A stretch of 64,000 nucleotides of DNA, from contig NZ_JAFIDC010000001.1 in assembly GCF_017052655.1 (NCBI RefSeq), positions 992,001 to 1,056,000 of the forward strand, written 5' to 3'. Below the pieces are notes generated by a model. The model did not search any database and was not told the DNA's origin. It worked only from the letters and a program-made list of their open reading frames with translations. Origin of the DNA: Acholeplasma equirhinis. GTDB lineage: Bacteria > Bacillota_I > Bacilli_A > Acholeplasmatales > Acholeplasmataceae. Positions 1-8,102 of this stretch are shown in pieces; position 1 is the first letter of the stretch; each line of letters opens with the position of its first letter. The translations under genes and the position numbers were made by a program.

Positions 1-687
1 TAATCTGCCTTTTGATGCCACTTTGCCACCATCATCATACGGTTTGTCGAATAAGACTTCCATAGCATGATTGATCATCATGTTGCCAGGACCGGTATCA
101 AATGCAAACACTTCAGCTTCATTTGCATTTTTTGGTAAAACAGTAATATTTGAGATACCACCAATATTTTGTAGAATTCTATTTTTTGTTTTGTGGGTAA
201 ATAAAATGTAATCAACATATGGTACGAGCGGTGCACCTTGTCCACCTGCGGCCATATCACGTACTCTAAAGTCGTATATAACATCAGTTTTGACAAGTTC
301 TGCAATGACTGCACCTGCACCAAGTTGAAGTGTCGATGGATTCAAATATGCATCTTTTACACCTTGGTGATAAATCGTTTGTCCATGACTTGCAACAAAT
401 GAAAGATTTGACGATTCAATGCCAACACTTTTACACAATTCAAGTACACATTCACCGTAGAGTTTTCCTAGCTCAAAATTTATGCTAGATACTTCTCTTA
501 CGGTTGCTTTATTTTCGATTGCTTTTTTTACAAGTTCTAATATTTTTTCAGGATATGGAAAAGTTTTTGCTGTAATAAGTTCAATTTTTGTGTCAATCCC
601 TAAACCACTAATGGATGCAATTGCAACATCAATGCCATCGAGTGACGTACCACTCATTATGCCACACGCTAATTTTCCCTCATTCAT
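1..687 (-). CDS. anmK: Anhydro-N-acetylmuramic acid kinase, partial (C-terminus off left edge)
   Basis: Phosphorylates 1,6-anhydro-MurNAc with ring opening to give MurNAc-6-phosphate in the cytoplasm, an entry step of muropeptide sugar recycling. Only the first 229 residues are in the window; the family is usually about 360-390 residues. Visible family motifs are SGTSLDGID at residues 12-20, DFRVRD from residue 139 followed by GGQGAPLVP, then NIGGISN and DTGPGN. The ATG at 687 is preceded on the minus strand by AAGGGAAGG. The gene lies behind the terminator of an RpiR-type regulator gene and has its own promoter region with a long dyad. It is unexpected in a genome that otherwise looks wall-less. 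The family call is firm; the physiological role is inferred. Confidence 0.93.
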   Translation of the reverse strand, partial: MNEGKLACGIMSGTSLDGIDVAIASISGLGIDTKIELITAKTFPYPEKILELVKKAIENKATVREVSSINFELGKLYGECVLELCKSVGIESSNLSFVASHGQTIYHQGVKDAYLNPSTLQLGAGAVIAELVKTDVIYDFRVRDMAAGGQGAPLVPYVDYILFTHKTKNRILQNIGGISNITVLPKNANEAEVFAFDTGPGNMMINHAMEVLFDKPYDDGGKVASKGRL

Positions 688-719
688 AATTAACCTTCCC
701 TTTGTCTATGACAACATCT

Positions 720-745
720 ATTATATAAGATTTTTTCTTATATAA
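720..745. promoter_or_regulatory. Dyad over the anmK -10 region (operator candidate)
   Basis: Perfect inverted repeat with 10-nt arms (721-730 TTATATAAGA and 736-745 TCTTATATAA) and a 5-nt T spacer. On the minus strand one arm contains a TATAAT box (720-725) about 33 nt upstream of the anmK start. No good -35 is seen at 17 nt; TTACAT at 746-751 is 20 nt away. The position suits a repressor site, and the neighbouring RpiR-type protein is the obvious candidate, but this is inference. An RNA hairpin is the alternative. Confidence 0.45.
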
Positions 746-785
746 ATGTAAGCGTTATTATTTAGAATATTTATTTCAAATAAAG

Positions 786-815
786 AAAAAACACTTTCAT
801 GAAAAAAGTGTTTTT
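786..815 (-). terminator. Terminator after the RpiR-type regulator gene
   Basis: Eleven-base-pair stem (786-796 with 805-815, core ACACTTT/AAAGTGT) with A/T-runs on both sides, 14 nt beyond the regulator stop. It separates the regulator from anmK. Confidence 0.7.
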
Positions 816-828
816 ATGTTGTTTTTGA

Positions 829-1674
829 TTATCTTTTAAACTTTTTAAAAGTTCTATATGTTGTTTCTAATGCTTGAATTGAACGATCTATATCTGTGTA
901 TGCACATTTAGCAAACAAAGCATCTACAACTGACATTTGAGATATTCTTGATGTCATTGCTGCAGATCTAAATTCACTTTCAAGTGCTGATGTGTAGAGT
1001 ACGACATCTGAAAGGTCTGCAAGTACACTCGAACCAATTCTTGTAATCGAAATGATTGGTGTTTTGTTCTCTTTTGCAAGTAATGCAGCAGAGACAATTT
1101 CTTTTGTCTTCCCTGAGTTTGACACAAAGATGACAACATCTTTTTGATTGATAAATGATGCATCAACCAATTGATCATGTGATTCACCTTGAGCAATCGC
1201 GAATTTATTAATTCTTCGTAGTTTCATCTCTAAGTCTTTACACACTAAGTAAGATGAACCTTTACCGAAAATTAATATTTTCCTTGCATTCATGATTAAA
1301 AACGCAGCTTTCGTAAACGTCTTTTCATCATATAGTTTTATGGTTTCTTCAAGTGCACGAATATTATTCTCAATCGCTTTTTTACCACTATTTTGGTCTT
1401 TGATTAAGATGATATCGTTGTACTCAGTTGTCTCTGGAATTTCTACTTTTGAATTCGATAGAATAAAATCAATTTTAAAATCTTTAAATCCTTTGTAACC
1501 CAGTTTCTTACACATTCTTACAACAGATGCAGGTGACGTGTAGGCAGCTTCAGCAATTTTTTCTACGCTAAAGTCGGTAAGGACTGATTTATTTTCTATG
1601 AGGTAGTCTAGGACAACTCTTTCGGCCATACTCAAAGCTTCTTTATTTTTAAGCATGTTTAACATTACACTCAT
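829..1674 (-). CDS. RpiR/MurR-family transcriptional regulator (HTH + SIS)
   Basis: DNA-binding regulator of about 281 residues that responds to a phosphosugar. The N-terminal HTH_6 domain covers about residues 1-75 (helix pair in KIAEAAYTSPASVVRMCKKLG). A C-terminal SIS sugar-isomerase-like domain covers about 115-250 (ILIFGKGSSYLV and VVIFVSNSGKTKE). I chose the ATG at 1674, which lies 11 nt after AAGAGG; the GTG at 1686 would touch that site. RpiR members next to MurNAc genes (MurR) usually sense MurNAc-6-phosphate, and here anmK follows directly. That makes MurR-like function likely, but the ligand cannot be read from the sequence. Confidence 0.88.
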   Translation of the reverse strand: MSVMLNMLKNKEALSMAERVVLDYLIENKSVLTDFSVEKIAEAAYTSPASVVRMCKKLGYKGFKDFKIDFILSNSKVEIPETTEYNDIILIKDQNSGKKAIENNIRALEETIKLYDEKTFTKAAFLIMNARKILIFGKGSSYLVCKDLEMKLRRINKFAIAQGESHDQLVDASFINQKDVVIFVSNSGKTKEIVSAALLAKENKTPIISITRIGSSVLADLSDVVLYTSALESEFRSAAMTSRISQMSVVDALFAKCAYTDIDRSIQALETTYRTFKKFKR

Positions 1675-1761
1675 CGTATAACACACCTCTTATTTGCATC
1701 ATTTTGCTAAAGTAATTATACCATGAATGAAACCGTTTTTAACAATTACACATTCCAAATG

Positions 1762-3162
1762 TTACGAAATTACTTTCATCGGGTTTAAGATGTTTTTAGG
1801 ATCGAATACAGATTTAATCCCGCGCATCAATTCTAGTTGTTCTTCGCCTAACAATTGCTTCATATATGCTCTTTTCGCAATTCCAATACCATGTTCACCT
1901 GAAACAAGTCCACCAAATTCGAATGCTTTCTTATAAAGTTTATCGAATCCTTCTTCGACTAATCTATCCCATTTTTCATTAGGAATGTCGTCTTTACATA
2001 GGTAAATATGTAGGTTACCATCACCGATATGTCCAAAGTATGGAATACGAATTGATAACTCACTACTTACTTCACGAACGTAGGCTAAAAATTCAGAAAT
2101 TCTTGCTCTTGGTAATACGACATCACATTCATCCATGAAACTTGTTGATGCATTAATAGCTGTTAAGAATCCACCACGAACATTCCAAATATTAGAACGT
2201 TTTGATGTCGGATCAACAACCATCACTTCAGATGCACCATAATTTTCTAAGACAAGTTTTGATACATTTGCAATATCTTTATCAAGTGCAACATCATCAT
2301 TATTATCATAACTTAAAAGTAGATACGCTTGATAGTTACCACCGTCTACAGAAGTTCCTAAGAATGCTTCATTATAGTCAAGTGCTTGTTTTTCAAAATA
2401 TTCTACTGCAGTTGGTAATACATAATCTTTGATTAAACGTGGTGCAGCATTAATTGCTTTTTCACGGTTATCAAAACATACAAGCATGCTCTTAGTAAAT
2501 CTTGGTTTTGGAATCAATTTTAATGTTGCTTCAACGATAATCGCTAAAGTTCCTTCTGAACCAATAATTAAATCTTTTAAACCATACCCGGTAGAGTTTT
2601 TGACAACTTTACTACCAAATTTTAAAAGTTCACCTTTTGGTGTGACTACTTCTAGCGCACGTACCCATTCACGTGTTGTACCGTATTTAATTGCACGCAT
2701 ACCACCTGCATTCGTTGAGATATTACCACCAATTGAGGCGTTCTTCTCACCTGGGTCTGGTGCATAGAATAAACCTTCTGGTTCAACCGCTTGATAAATT
2801 TCAAAGAGTTTAACCCCAGGTTCAACAGTTAAAGTTAGGTTGATTTGATCAAGTTCTTTGATCTTGTTCATTCTTGACATGTCAAGCATGATACCACCCA
2901 TTACTGCAACTGAACCACCAACAAGGGAAGTCCCTGCACCACGTACAGTGACAGGGATGTTCTCTTGATATGCATATTTCATAATTTGTTGGATTTGGAA
3001 CTTATTCTCTACATGCAACACTGCTTCTGGCATGTTTTTAACTGTTCCAAGTTTATCCATTGAGTACATTTCATTGACATCTTCAAAAGCTTCAATGAAA
3101 TCTTCTCCAACGATTGATGTTAAAACTTTAACATCTTCTTGATACATTTTTTTATAATTCAT
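1762..3162 (-). CDS. FAD-linked oxidase, D-lactate dehydrogenase / glycolate oxidase GlcD type
   Basis: Flavoprotein of 466 residues that oxidises a 2-hydroxyacid such as D-lactate or glycolate. The PCMH-type FAD-binding half has RGAGTSLVGG at residues 74-83 and PDPGEKNASIGGNISTNAGG at 135-154. The C-terminal FAD-oxidase half has GHIGDGNLHIYLC and SGEHGIG near residues 380 and 425. Length is normal for single-subunit members. It lies 13 nt after the exported glycosidase gene in the same direction, with AAGGAAG before the ATG. MurNAc-6-phosphate etherase releases D-lactate, so a D-lactate oxidase beside anmK makes metabolic sense; substrate choice is inferred. Confidence 0.85.
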   Translation of the reverse strand: MNYKKMYQEDVKVLTSIVGEDFIEAFEDVNEMYSMDKLGTVKNMPEAVLHVENKFQIQQIMKYAYQENIPVTVRGAGTSLVGGSVAVMGGIMLDMSRMNKIKELDQINLTLTVEPGVKLFEIYQAVEPEGLFYAPDPGEKNASIGGNISTNAGGMRAIKYGTTREWVRALEVVTPKGELLKFGSKVVKNSTGYGLKDLIIGSEGTLAIIVEATLKLIPKPRFTKSMLVCFDNREKAINAAPRLIKDYVLPTAVEYFEKQALDYNEAFLGTSVDGGNYQAYLLLSYDNNDDVALDKDIANVSKLVLENYGASEVMVVDPTSKRSNIWNVRGGFLTAINASTSFMDECDVVLPRARISEFLAYVREVSSELSIRIPYFGHIGDGNLHIYLCKDDIPNEKWDRLVEEGFDKLYKKAFEFGGLVSGEHGIGIAKRAYMKQLLGEEQLELMRGIKSVFDPKNILNPMKVIS

Positions 3163-3175
3163 GTTAACTTCCTTA

Positions 3176-4723
3176 CTATCTAGATGCTAATTGACGCATC
3201 AAGTCTAGAATAGATTGTACATCATCTTTGTGAATATTGTACACATAAGTTTCACTTAAGTCTGATGGACCGTAATTTGCGTTACCTTTCACACGAACTT
3301 GGATTTCATAACGACCTGCAGGTAAGACTAAAGGAATTGACTCTGCAGTTAAATACATTGGTTTACCATTAACAAGTAAAGTGTAATGAGCATATTCATC
3401 ATTTCCGGAGAAGTGGAATACACCTTCCTCATCGATGTAAAGACCAGTTGGAGCTGAGAATTTCTCACGTGTATCTGGATAATTAATTAATTGCATAACT
3501 GGTTCTAATGAACCTCTTGCAAAGAATAAACCATTTGAAATTGAACGAAGTCTACCATCTGATAAGAAGTTGACAGTATCGTAATCACCATGTTCTTCAT
3601 TTAATAAGATTGCAGTTGATGAACCACCACCATCAAGGTTATAGGCAGTTTCAGCACCTAACATCTTCATTAATTCTGCAAGTTCAGGTAATGTTACACC
3701 GTTTCTTCCATTTGGAATATCACGGCCTTCAACCATTAAGAAAATAACTGTACCATCTTCTGCTTGACCAACAGCTGTTCTTGGGTGACGTCCGTTCGGT
3801 GTTGCATTTGCAACATTAGAGTGTACTTCACCACTAACAACAAGTGGTGCACCAACACCCATAGTGAATCTTGCATTTTGGAAACCATTTCCAAGTAATT
3901 CTTGAACTAAGATTGAATCAGATGCAGTCACTAAGTTTTCATCTTCGAAAATTTTACCAACTAAGACAAATTTTCTTTGATCAACTGATACTGCACCAGT
4001 TGATTTTGATCCCATTACACCTTTTGCAAAGTTTCTGTTGCCACCAGCATCTGTTTTGATGTCTGATGATTTAACAACAACTTTTGCATAACCTTCAGGA
4101 ATTTGGTTTGTATAGTTATCCCAGAAGATAGCTACTTCCATATCATTTGCAGGTAATGCATTTGTTTTATTTACTTTAACACGGTATTTAACTTCACCAT
4201 ATTGGTTAAGAATGTTGATGTGTTGTCCTTCATATGAAGGTTTACCAAAGATTAATTCACCTGAATCAAGTACACCCATAGCCATACGGTTATTAGATGA
4301 TGATCCTCTGTGGAATACTTCAAAGTTCACCACGTGAGTTTCTGTTGCACGACCTGTATTATTGATGTCATAGAAATCACCATTAATACCTGCCACAAAA
4401 TCTAAATGAGGGAATCTTTGTTTAGCAGTTTCTGCTTGAACTGGTAAAGTATGCATGCTCCATGCATATGGTTGATAGTTATCAACTGTAACAACATTAT
4501 AATCAGTTGTCATAGTATTCACTGTAAATGCATGCCAATGTTGTGATTTAGTTTCACCATTTAATGTTAAGTCACCACCAGCTCTAATATAACGCACACC
4601 TTGAACAAATTCTGTTTCACGATATGAGTTAACCCATCTGAAATCAGATGCAGCATAACTTGATGGTTGATATGTCATTACAAATAAAAGTGTAAGGATG
4701 ATTGCGATAAATATTTTTTTCAT
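3176..4723 (-). CDS. Exported phosphodiester glycosidase (NAGPA-domain) protein
   Basis: Secreted protein of 515 residues. A signal peptide ends at about residue 24 (hydrophobic core then SYA). The central region matches the phosphodiester alpha-N-acetylglucosaminidase (NAGPA) fold, with GVGAPLVVSGEV, HPRTAVGQAEDG, LMVEGRD and the hallmark NLDGGGSS at 362-369. A C-terminal fibronectin-like region follows (about 420-500). The family cleaves sugar-1-phosphodiesters. In bacteria the natural substrates are poorly known; phosphodiester-linked cell-surface glycans such as teichoic acids are plausible. It lies 6 nt downstream of a lipoprotein gene and upstream of the FAD oxidase, apparently one operon. 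Confidence 0.82.
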   Translation of the reverse strand: MKKIFIAIILTLLFVMTYQPSSYAASDFRWVNSYRETEFVQGVRYIRAGGDLTLNGETKSQHWHAFTVNTMTTDYNVVTVDNYQPYAWSMHTLPVQAETAKQRFPHLDFVAGINGDFYDINNTGRATETHVVNFEVFHRGSSSNNRMAMGVLDSGELIFGKPSYEGQHINILNQYGEVKYRVKVNKTNALPANDMEVAIFWDNYTNQIPEGYAKVVVKSSDIKTDAGGNRNFAKGVMGSKSTGAVSVDQRKFVLVGKIFEDENLVTASDSILVQELLGNGFQNARFTMGVGAPLVVSGEVHSNVANATPNGRHPRTAVGQAEDGTVIFLMVEGRDIPNGRNGVTLPELAELMKMLGAETAYNLDGGGSSTAILLNEEHGDYDTVNFLSDGRLRSISNGLFFARGSLEPVMQLINYPDTREKFSAPTGLYIDEEGVFHFSGNDEYAHYTLLVNGKPMYLTAESIPLVLPAGRYEIQVRVKGNANYGPSDLSETYVYNIHKDDVQSILDLMRQLASR

Positions 4724-4729
4724 ATTTTA

Positions 4730-5542
4730 TTACCCCACAACTGGTAAAGCTAATTCAGCTTCACCGAAATTATTAAATGATAATTCAACTTCGTATGTTT
4801 TTCCACCAACAACAAATTCAAAGTTAATACCTTCAATGAATTCTTCACCAGTAAATACGATTAGGTTATCAATCTTCTCGATTGCATCAGATAATCCAAT
4901 GAAACCATCTAAATTGCTGTATGCTGATGTGTTTAATACGAAATTATCATTTAATTGTGAGAACCAACCATATTGGAATCCATAATAGAACATATCTGTC
5001 GCAGCACTTTCTACATTGGAAACAACATATGATGATCCTTGTTTTTCATACATCTTACCTTTAGAATAAATTGCTTCATAACTACCATCTACGTATTTAG
5101 AAATTTCACCATCAAAATACATTGTTACGATAGTTTCTGCAGCTTTATTTTTTTCTCTAATTAAGATAGATAATTCGTAATTATTTTCTTGTAAGAATGA
5201 GAATTGTTCATTAAAGAATACTTCAACTTCATCAATAACTTCTTCCCATTTAGCACTTAATGTAATATTTGCAGTAATTGGTGTATTGAAGTCAAATTCA
5301 GATCCTTCAATTAAATACCAATATTCAAAACTAAATCCATCTTTAGTTGGATCAGCAGGTTTAGATGCTTTTTCGCCTTCCTCTACTGTTTGACTTGCAA
5401 CATTTGAACCACCTTTAGAATCGAAAGTTACTACAAACTCTTTTGGTTCTTCTTCAACTGGTGGTTCATCATTATTTCCTTCACCACACGCAGTCAACAA
5501 ACCTAAAAAGAGAAAGAGTACCACATATAAAAATTTTTTCAT
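4730..5542 (-). CDS. Lipoprotein with a Listeria-Bacteroides (InlB B-type) repeat
   Basis: Predicted lipoprotein of 270 residues. The signal sequence has lipobox LTAC with the lipidated Cys at residue 19, then an acidic Pro-rich linker. One B-repeat/Flg_new-type domain lies at about 33-77 (VTFDSKGGSNVASQTVEEG through LSAKW). The remaining C-terminal part, about 190 residues, I do not recognise. The ATG at 5542 follows AAGGAAGAGA; a longer reading to 5584 lacks a signal-type N-terminus. First gene of the apparent operon with the exported glycosidase and FAD oxidase. Probable surface-binding protein; ligand unknown. Confidence 0.75.
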   Translation of the reverse strand: MKKFLYVVLFLFLGLLTACGEGNNDEPPVEEEPKEFVVTFDSKGGSNVASQTVEEGEKASKPADPTKDGFSFEYWYLIEGSEFDFNTPITANITLSAKWEEVIDEVEVFFNEQFSFLQENNYELSILIREKNKAAETIVTMYFDGEISKYVDGSYEAIYSKGKMYEKQGSSYVVSNVESAATDMFYYGFQYGWFSQLNDNFVLNTSAYSNLDGFIGLSDAIEKIDNLIVFTGEEFIEGINFEFVVGGKTYEVELSFNNFGEAELALPVVG

Positions 5543-5608
5543 TCTTCTCTTCCTTTCAATATTTAATAATGAAACTGCTTTCATACTACAATTTTATATG
5601 ATAAGGAG

Positions 5609-5673
5609 TGAAAATTATTTTTAATATGAGATAATTTGATGTTTATAACATCATGAAATGAAAATTATTTTCA
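5609..5673. promoter_or_regulatory. Cluster of dyads upstream of the lipoprotein operon
   Basis: A perfect 15-nt palindrome TGAAAATTATTTTCA lies at 5659-5673. A near copy (last two bases differ) lies at 5609-5623. Between them is a second dyad, TGATGTT-TAT-AACATCA at 5637-5653. Paired TGAAA/TTTCA sites are compatible with an RpiR-type regulator, but no experiment or alignment supports this here. No convincing -35/-10 pair was assigned. Confidence 0.4.
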
Positions 5674-5744
5674 CTTTATTTTCAATCAAAGCTATCTAAT
5701 TAGTACTAGATTAACCGAGTTTAATTAGCATCAATCATATCAAT

Positions 5745-5772
5745 AAAAAAAGGTCTGATACTTGATCAGACC
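5745..5772 (-). terminator. Terminator after tRNA-Leu
   Basis: On the minus strand GGTCTGAT, a 5-nt loop, ATCAGACC, then a run of T. Eight-base-pair perfect stem, 16 nt past the tRNA 3' end. Confidence 0.9.
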
Positions 5773-5787
5773 TTCAAAGTACTAAGT

Positions 5788-5874
5788 TGGTGAACGAGAT
5801 GGGACTTGAACCCACACGGGAAAATTCCCACAACGACCTCAACGTTGCGCGTATACCAATTCCGCCACCCGTCC
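5788..5874 (-). tRNA. tRNA-Leu (anticodon GAG)
   Basis: 87-nt class II tRNA with a long variable arm. The acceptor pairs GGACGGG with CUCGUUC, and the CCA end is encoded. The anticodon stem CAACG/CGUUG holds the loop UUGAGGU, giving anticodon GAG for codons CUC/CUU. The T arm has GUUCAAGUC. It has its own promoter and terminator. Confidence 0.96.
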
Positions 5875-5889
5875 ATATTTAGCCCTTAA

Positions 5890-5918
5890 ATGATAACATT
5901 TAATGCGCTAAAAATCAA
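5890..5918 (-). promoter_or_regulatory. Promoter of tRNA-Leu
   Basis: Minus-strand -35 TTGATT (5913-5918), 17-nt spacer, -10 TATCAT (5890-5895), 15 nt ahead of the mature tRNA 5' end. Confidence 0.6.
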
Positions 5919-5936
5919 TTAGTTATCAGTATTTTT

Positions 5937-7118
5937 TTAGTTTCTTTTTGCACGAATCATATCATAAGGTTTCACTTCAAAGGGAATCATGACTTTAATT
6001 TGCTCATTTGCACGATATGCTCTTTCGATTGGTTCACCATCTTTATTATACATAATCGTGTTTTCAAATTGTTTTGCATCAAAATTTGGACTAAATACTT
6101 CTAGAGTTTCTAAAGTAAATACATTTTTAGTTTCAACTGATGCTAGTTTTGTTAAAGGATCATAATCGATGACGAGTCCTACAAAGTTTTGCATTACGCG
6201 TTCTGATCTTCTCTCATACAGTTGTTGGTCTGCTGTAGGTAATCCATAGAAGAAACCGTGTGAAGTTTCTCTGTTTTCAGCTAACTTTAACATTTCTTCA
6301 TATTTTTCGTAATTTTCAATGAATCCTTTTTCTGTATATTCGTCAATTAGTTTACGATACGTGTTTACGACTGTTGCAATATAATGTTGAGACTTCATAC
6401 GGCCTTCGATTTTTAATGATGCAACATTCATATCAATAAGTTTTGGAATTTCTCTAACTGCAGATAAATCTTTTGAACCAAGCGAGAATGGAACCTCTGT
6501 TTCTTTATTACCATCTTTAGTTAAATCAAAGAACCAACGACATGTGTGTGCACAACCACCACGGTTAGCATCACGATTTGTTAAGTGATTAGAAAGAGAA
6601 CAGCGTCCTGAATATCCAGCGCACATACCACCGTGAATAAATACTTCAATTTCAACTTCACTCTTTGATACAATATCTTCAATTTCAGTTAATGTTAAGT
6701 CTCTAGCAAGGACAACTCTTGTTGCACCTTTATTTTGAAAATATTTAACTGTATTTAAATTCATAGCAGATTGTTGAGTTGAAACATGCACTTCTAATGA
6801 AGTATGTTTCAGTGCAGTATTGATAATCAGTGGGCTTGCAGCAATAATCGCATCCACTTTTGCACGTTCCAACATTTTTAAATATTCAATTAATCCTTCA
6901 CGATCCTTTTGATGCGGAATGATGTTCGTTGTTACATAAACTTTCTTTCCATATTTATGTGCAAACTCGCAACCTTCAATTAAATCTTTTTCGTCAAAAT
7001 TTGATGCATTTGCACGTAAACTAAATTGTTTACCACCAATAAAAACAGCATCAGCACCGTAAATAATCGCTGTTTTTAATTTTTCTAAGTTACCTGCTGG
7101 GGCTAATAATTCAATCAT
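5937..7118 (-). CDS. trhP2: Peptidase U32-family tRNA hydroxylation protein (YrrO/TrhP2-like)
   Basis: Protein of 393 residues with N-terminal MIELLAPAGNLEKL and the U32 signature EVFIHGGMCAGYSGRCSLS, followed by further conserved Cys (GGCAHTC) probably holding an iron-sulfur cluster. U32 proteins of this branch (E. coli TrhP, B. subtilis YrrN/YrrO) form 5-hydroxyuridine at tRNA position 34; the older peptidase/collagenase label is doubtful. The ATG at 7118 overlaps the end of the upstream U32 gene by 8 nt and follows GGGTGAAG; the in-frame extension to 7163 lies inside that gene. The pair resembles yrrN-yrrO. Prephenate is reported to be needed by E. coli TrhP. Confidence 0.87.
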   Translation of the reverse strand: MIELLAPAGNLEKLKTAIIYGADAVFIGGKQFSLRANASNFDEKDLIEGCEFAHKYGKKVYVTTNIIPHQKDREGLIEYLKMLERAKVDAIIAASPLIINTALKHTSLEVHVSTQQSAMNLNTVKYFQNKGATRVVLARDLTLTEIEDIVSKSEVEIEVFIHGGMCAGYSGRCSLSNHLTNRDANRGGCAHTCRWFFDLTKDGNKETEVPFSLGSKDLSAVREIPKLIDMNVASLKIEGRMKSQHYIATVVNTYRKLIDEYTEKGFIENYEKYEEMLKLAENRETSHGFFYGLPTADQQLYERRSERVMQNFVGLVIDYDPLTKLASVETKNVFTLETLEVFSPNFDAKQFENTIMYNKDGEPIERAYRANEQIKVMIPFEVKPYDMIRAKRN

Positions 7119-7989
7119 TTTCTTCACCCTTAATTGAAACTTCTTTGTATAAGAACCCATCATGCCATGTTTCTTCGTATTTTTGAATTAGTTTTTCAAT
7201 ATATTCAAAACCTAATTTATTTTTATATAAATTACATACTTCTATACCATATTGATCATCATGGAATAAGCTATCTACCATATAATAATCAACAACTTTT
7301 TCTAAATCTTCAATCGATTGATACGCACTGAATATATGACCACGGAACACATGTGTCCCTGCTTCATCCTCTAAAATAGGATAAGCTTCATCTACCCGTT
7401 TCTTTTCTTTTAGTCTTAAGGATTCATTTTGTTTCAAGTCGTGTGGTTTATTTTGATAATCATTAAATGTATCTAAAAGTGCTCGTTTTGTATAAAACAT
7501 TGTCATATGACCATGACCGAACATAAAGAGTACATATTTTTTTAAACTACCAATTTCCAATATGTCAGAAATTGTAATTTCTTTCGACACTGTAGCACCT
7601 TTAATACCATATAATTTAAGATCATTAAAGTCTTCATCATTTGTTAAGAGTGTTTCAGGATTGTATACATATTTATGTGCTAACTCTAATTCTTGAAAAG
7701 TTGTAACAAGTCCTAAATCAGCACCAATGAATCCTGAAATTTTATCAACCGGAAGTGTTTTAATAAATTCTTTTACTTCAATCAATTCTTTTTCAGTAAA
7801 TAAACGCGTTAAAAGAATATATATCTCTTTATTTTTGGAGTGTATTAACTGGATTGCATCAATCATTTCATTTTTAAAATCATGTGTGAGAGCTTTTGCA
7901 AAACGTCCATCTCCAATCATAAAACCATCAACAAAAGGTAAAAAAGACTCTACATTCTCTAAAGCATGAATTGTTGTTAGTATTTTCAT
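7111..7989 (-). CDS. trhP1: U32-family protein (YrrN/TrhP1-like)
   Basis: Protein of 292 residues, the shorter partner of the U32 pair. It is a TIM-barrel-like U32 sequence (MIGDGRFAKA, GFIGADLGLV, VLFMFGHGHMTMFYTKR) but lacks the Cys-rich signature of its neighbour, as expected of YrrN. The ATG at 7989 follows GAGGTG at 5 nt; an 18-residue upstream extension has no ribosome binding site. Translationally coupled to the next gene by an 8-nt overlap. Likely works with it in tRNA U34 hydroxylation; the role is taken from the Bacillus pair. Confidence 0.78.
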   Translation of the reverse strand: MKILTTIHALENVESFLPFVDGFMIGDGRFAKALTHDFKNEMIDAIQLIHSKNKEIYILLTRLFTEKELIEVKEFIKTLPVDKISGFIGADLGLVTTFQELELAHKYVYNPETLLTNDEDFNDLKLYGIKGATVSKEITISDILEIGSLKKYVLFMFGHGHMTMFYTKRALLDTFNDYQNKPHDLKQNESLRLKEKKRVDEAYPILEDEAGTHVFRGHIFSAYQSIEDLEKVVDYYMVDSLFHDDQYGIEVCNLYKNKLGFEYIEKLIQKYEETWHDGFLYKEVSIKGEEND

Positions 7990-8065
7990 AAATACACCTC
8001 GTTTTCCATAAACAATGATACTATCATTGAAAATGTAAGTCAAAGAAAGTTATAAAAGAAAAAAA

Positions 8066-8086
8066 GTGGCACATTGACTGTGCCAC
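8066..8086 (-). terminator. Terminator after fakA
   Basis: GTGGCACA, 5-nt loop, TGTGCCAC, then seven T on the minus strand; 17 nt past the fakA stop. Confidence 0.9.
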
Positions 8087-8102
8087 AATTATCTATAATT
8101 AA

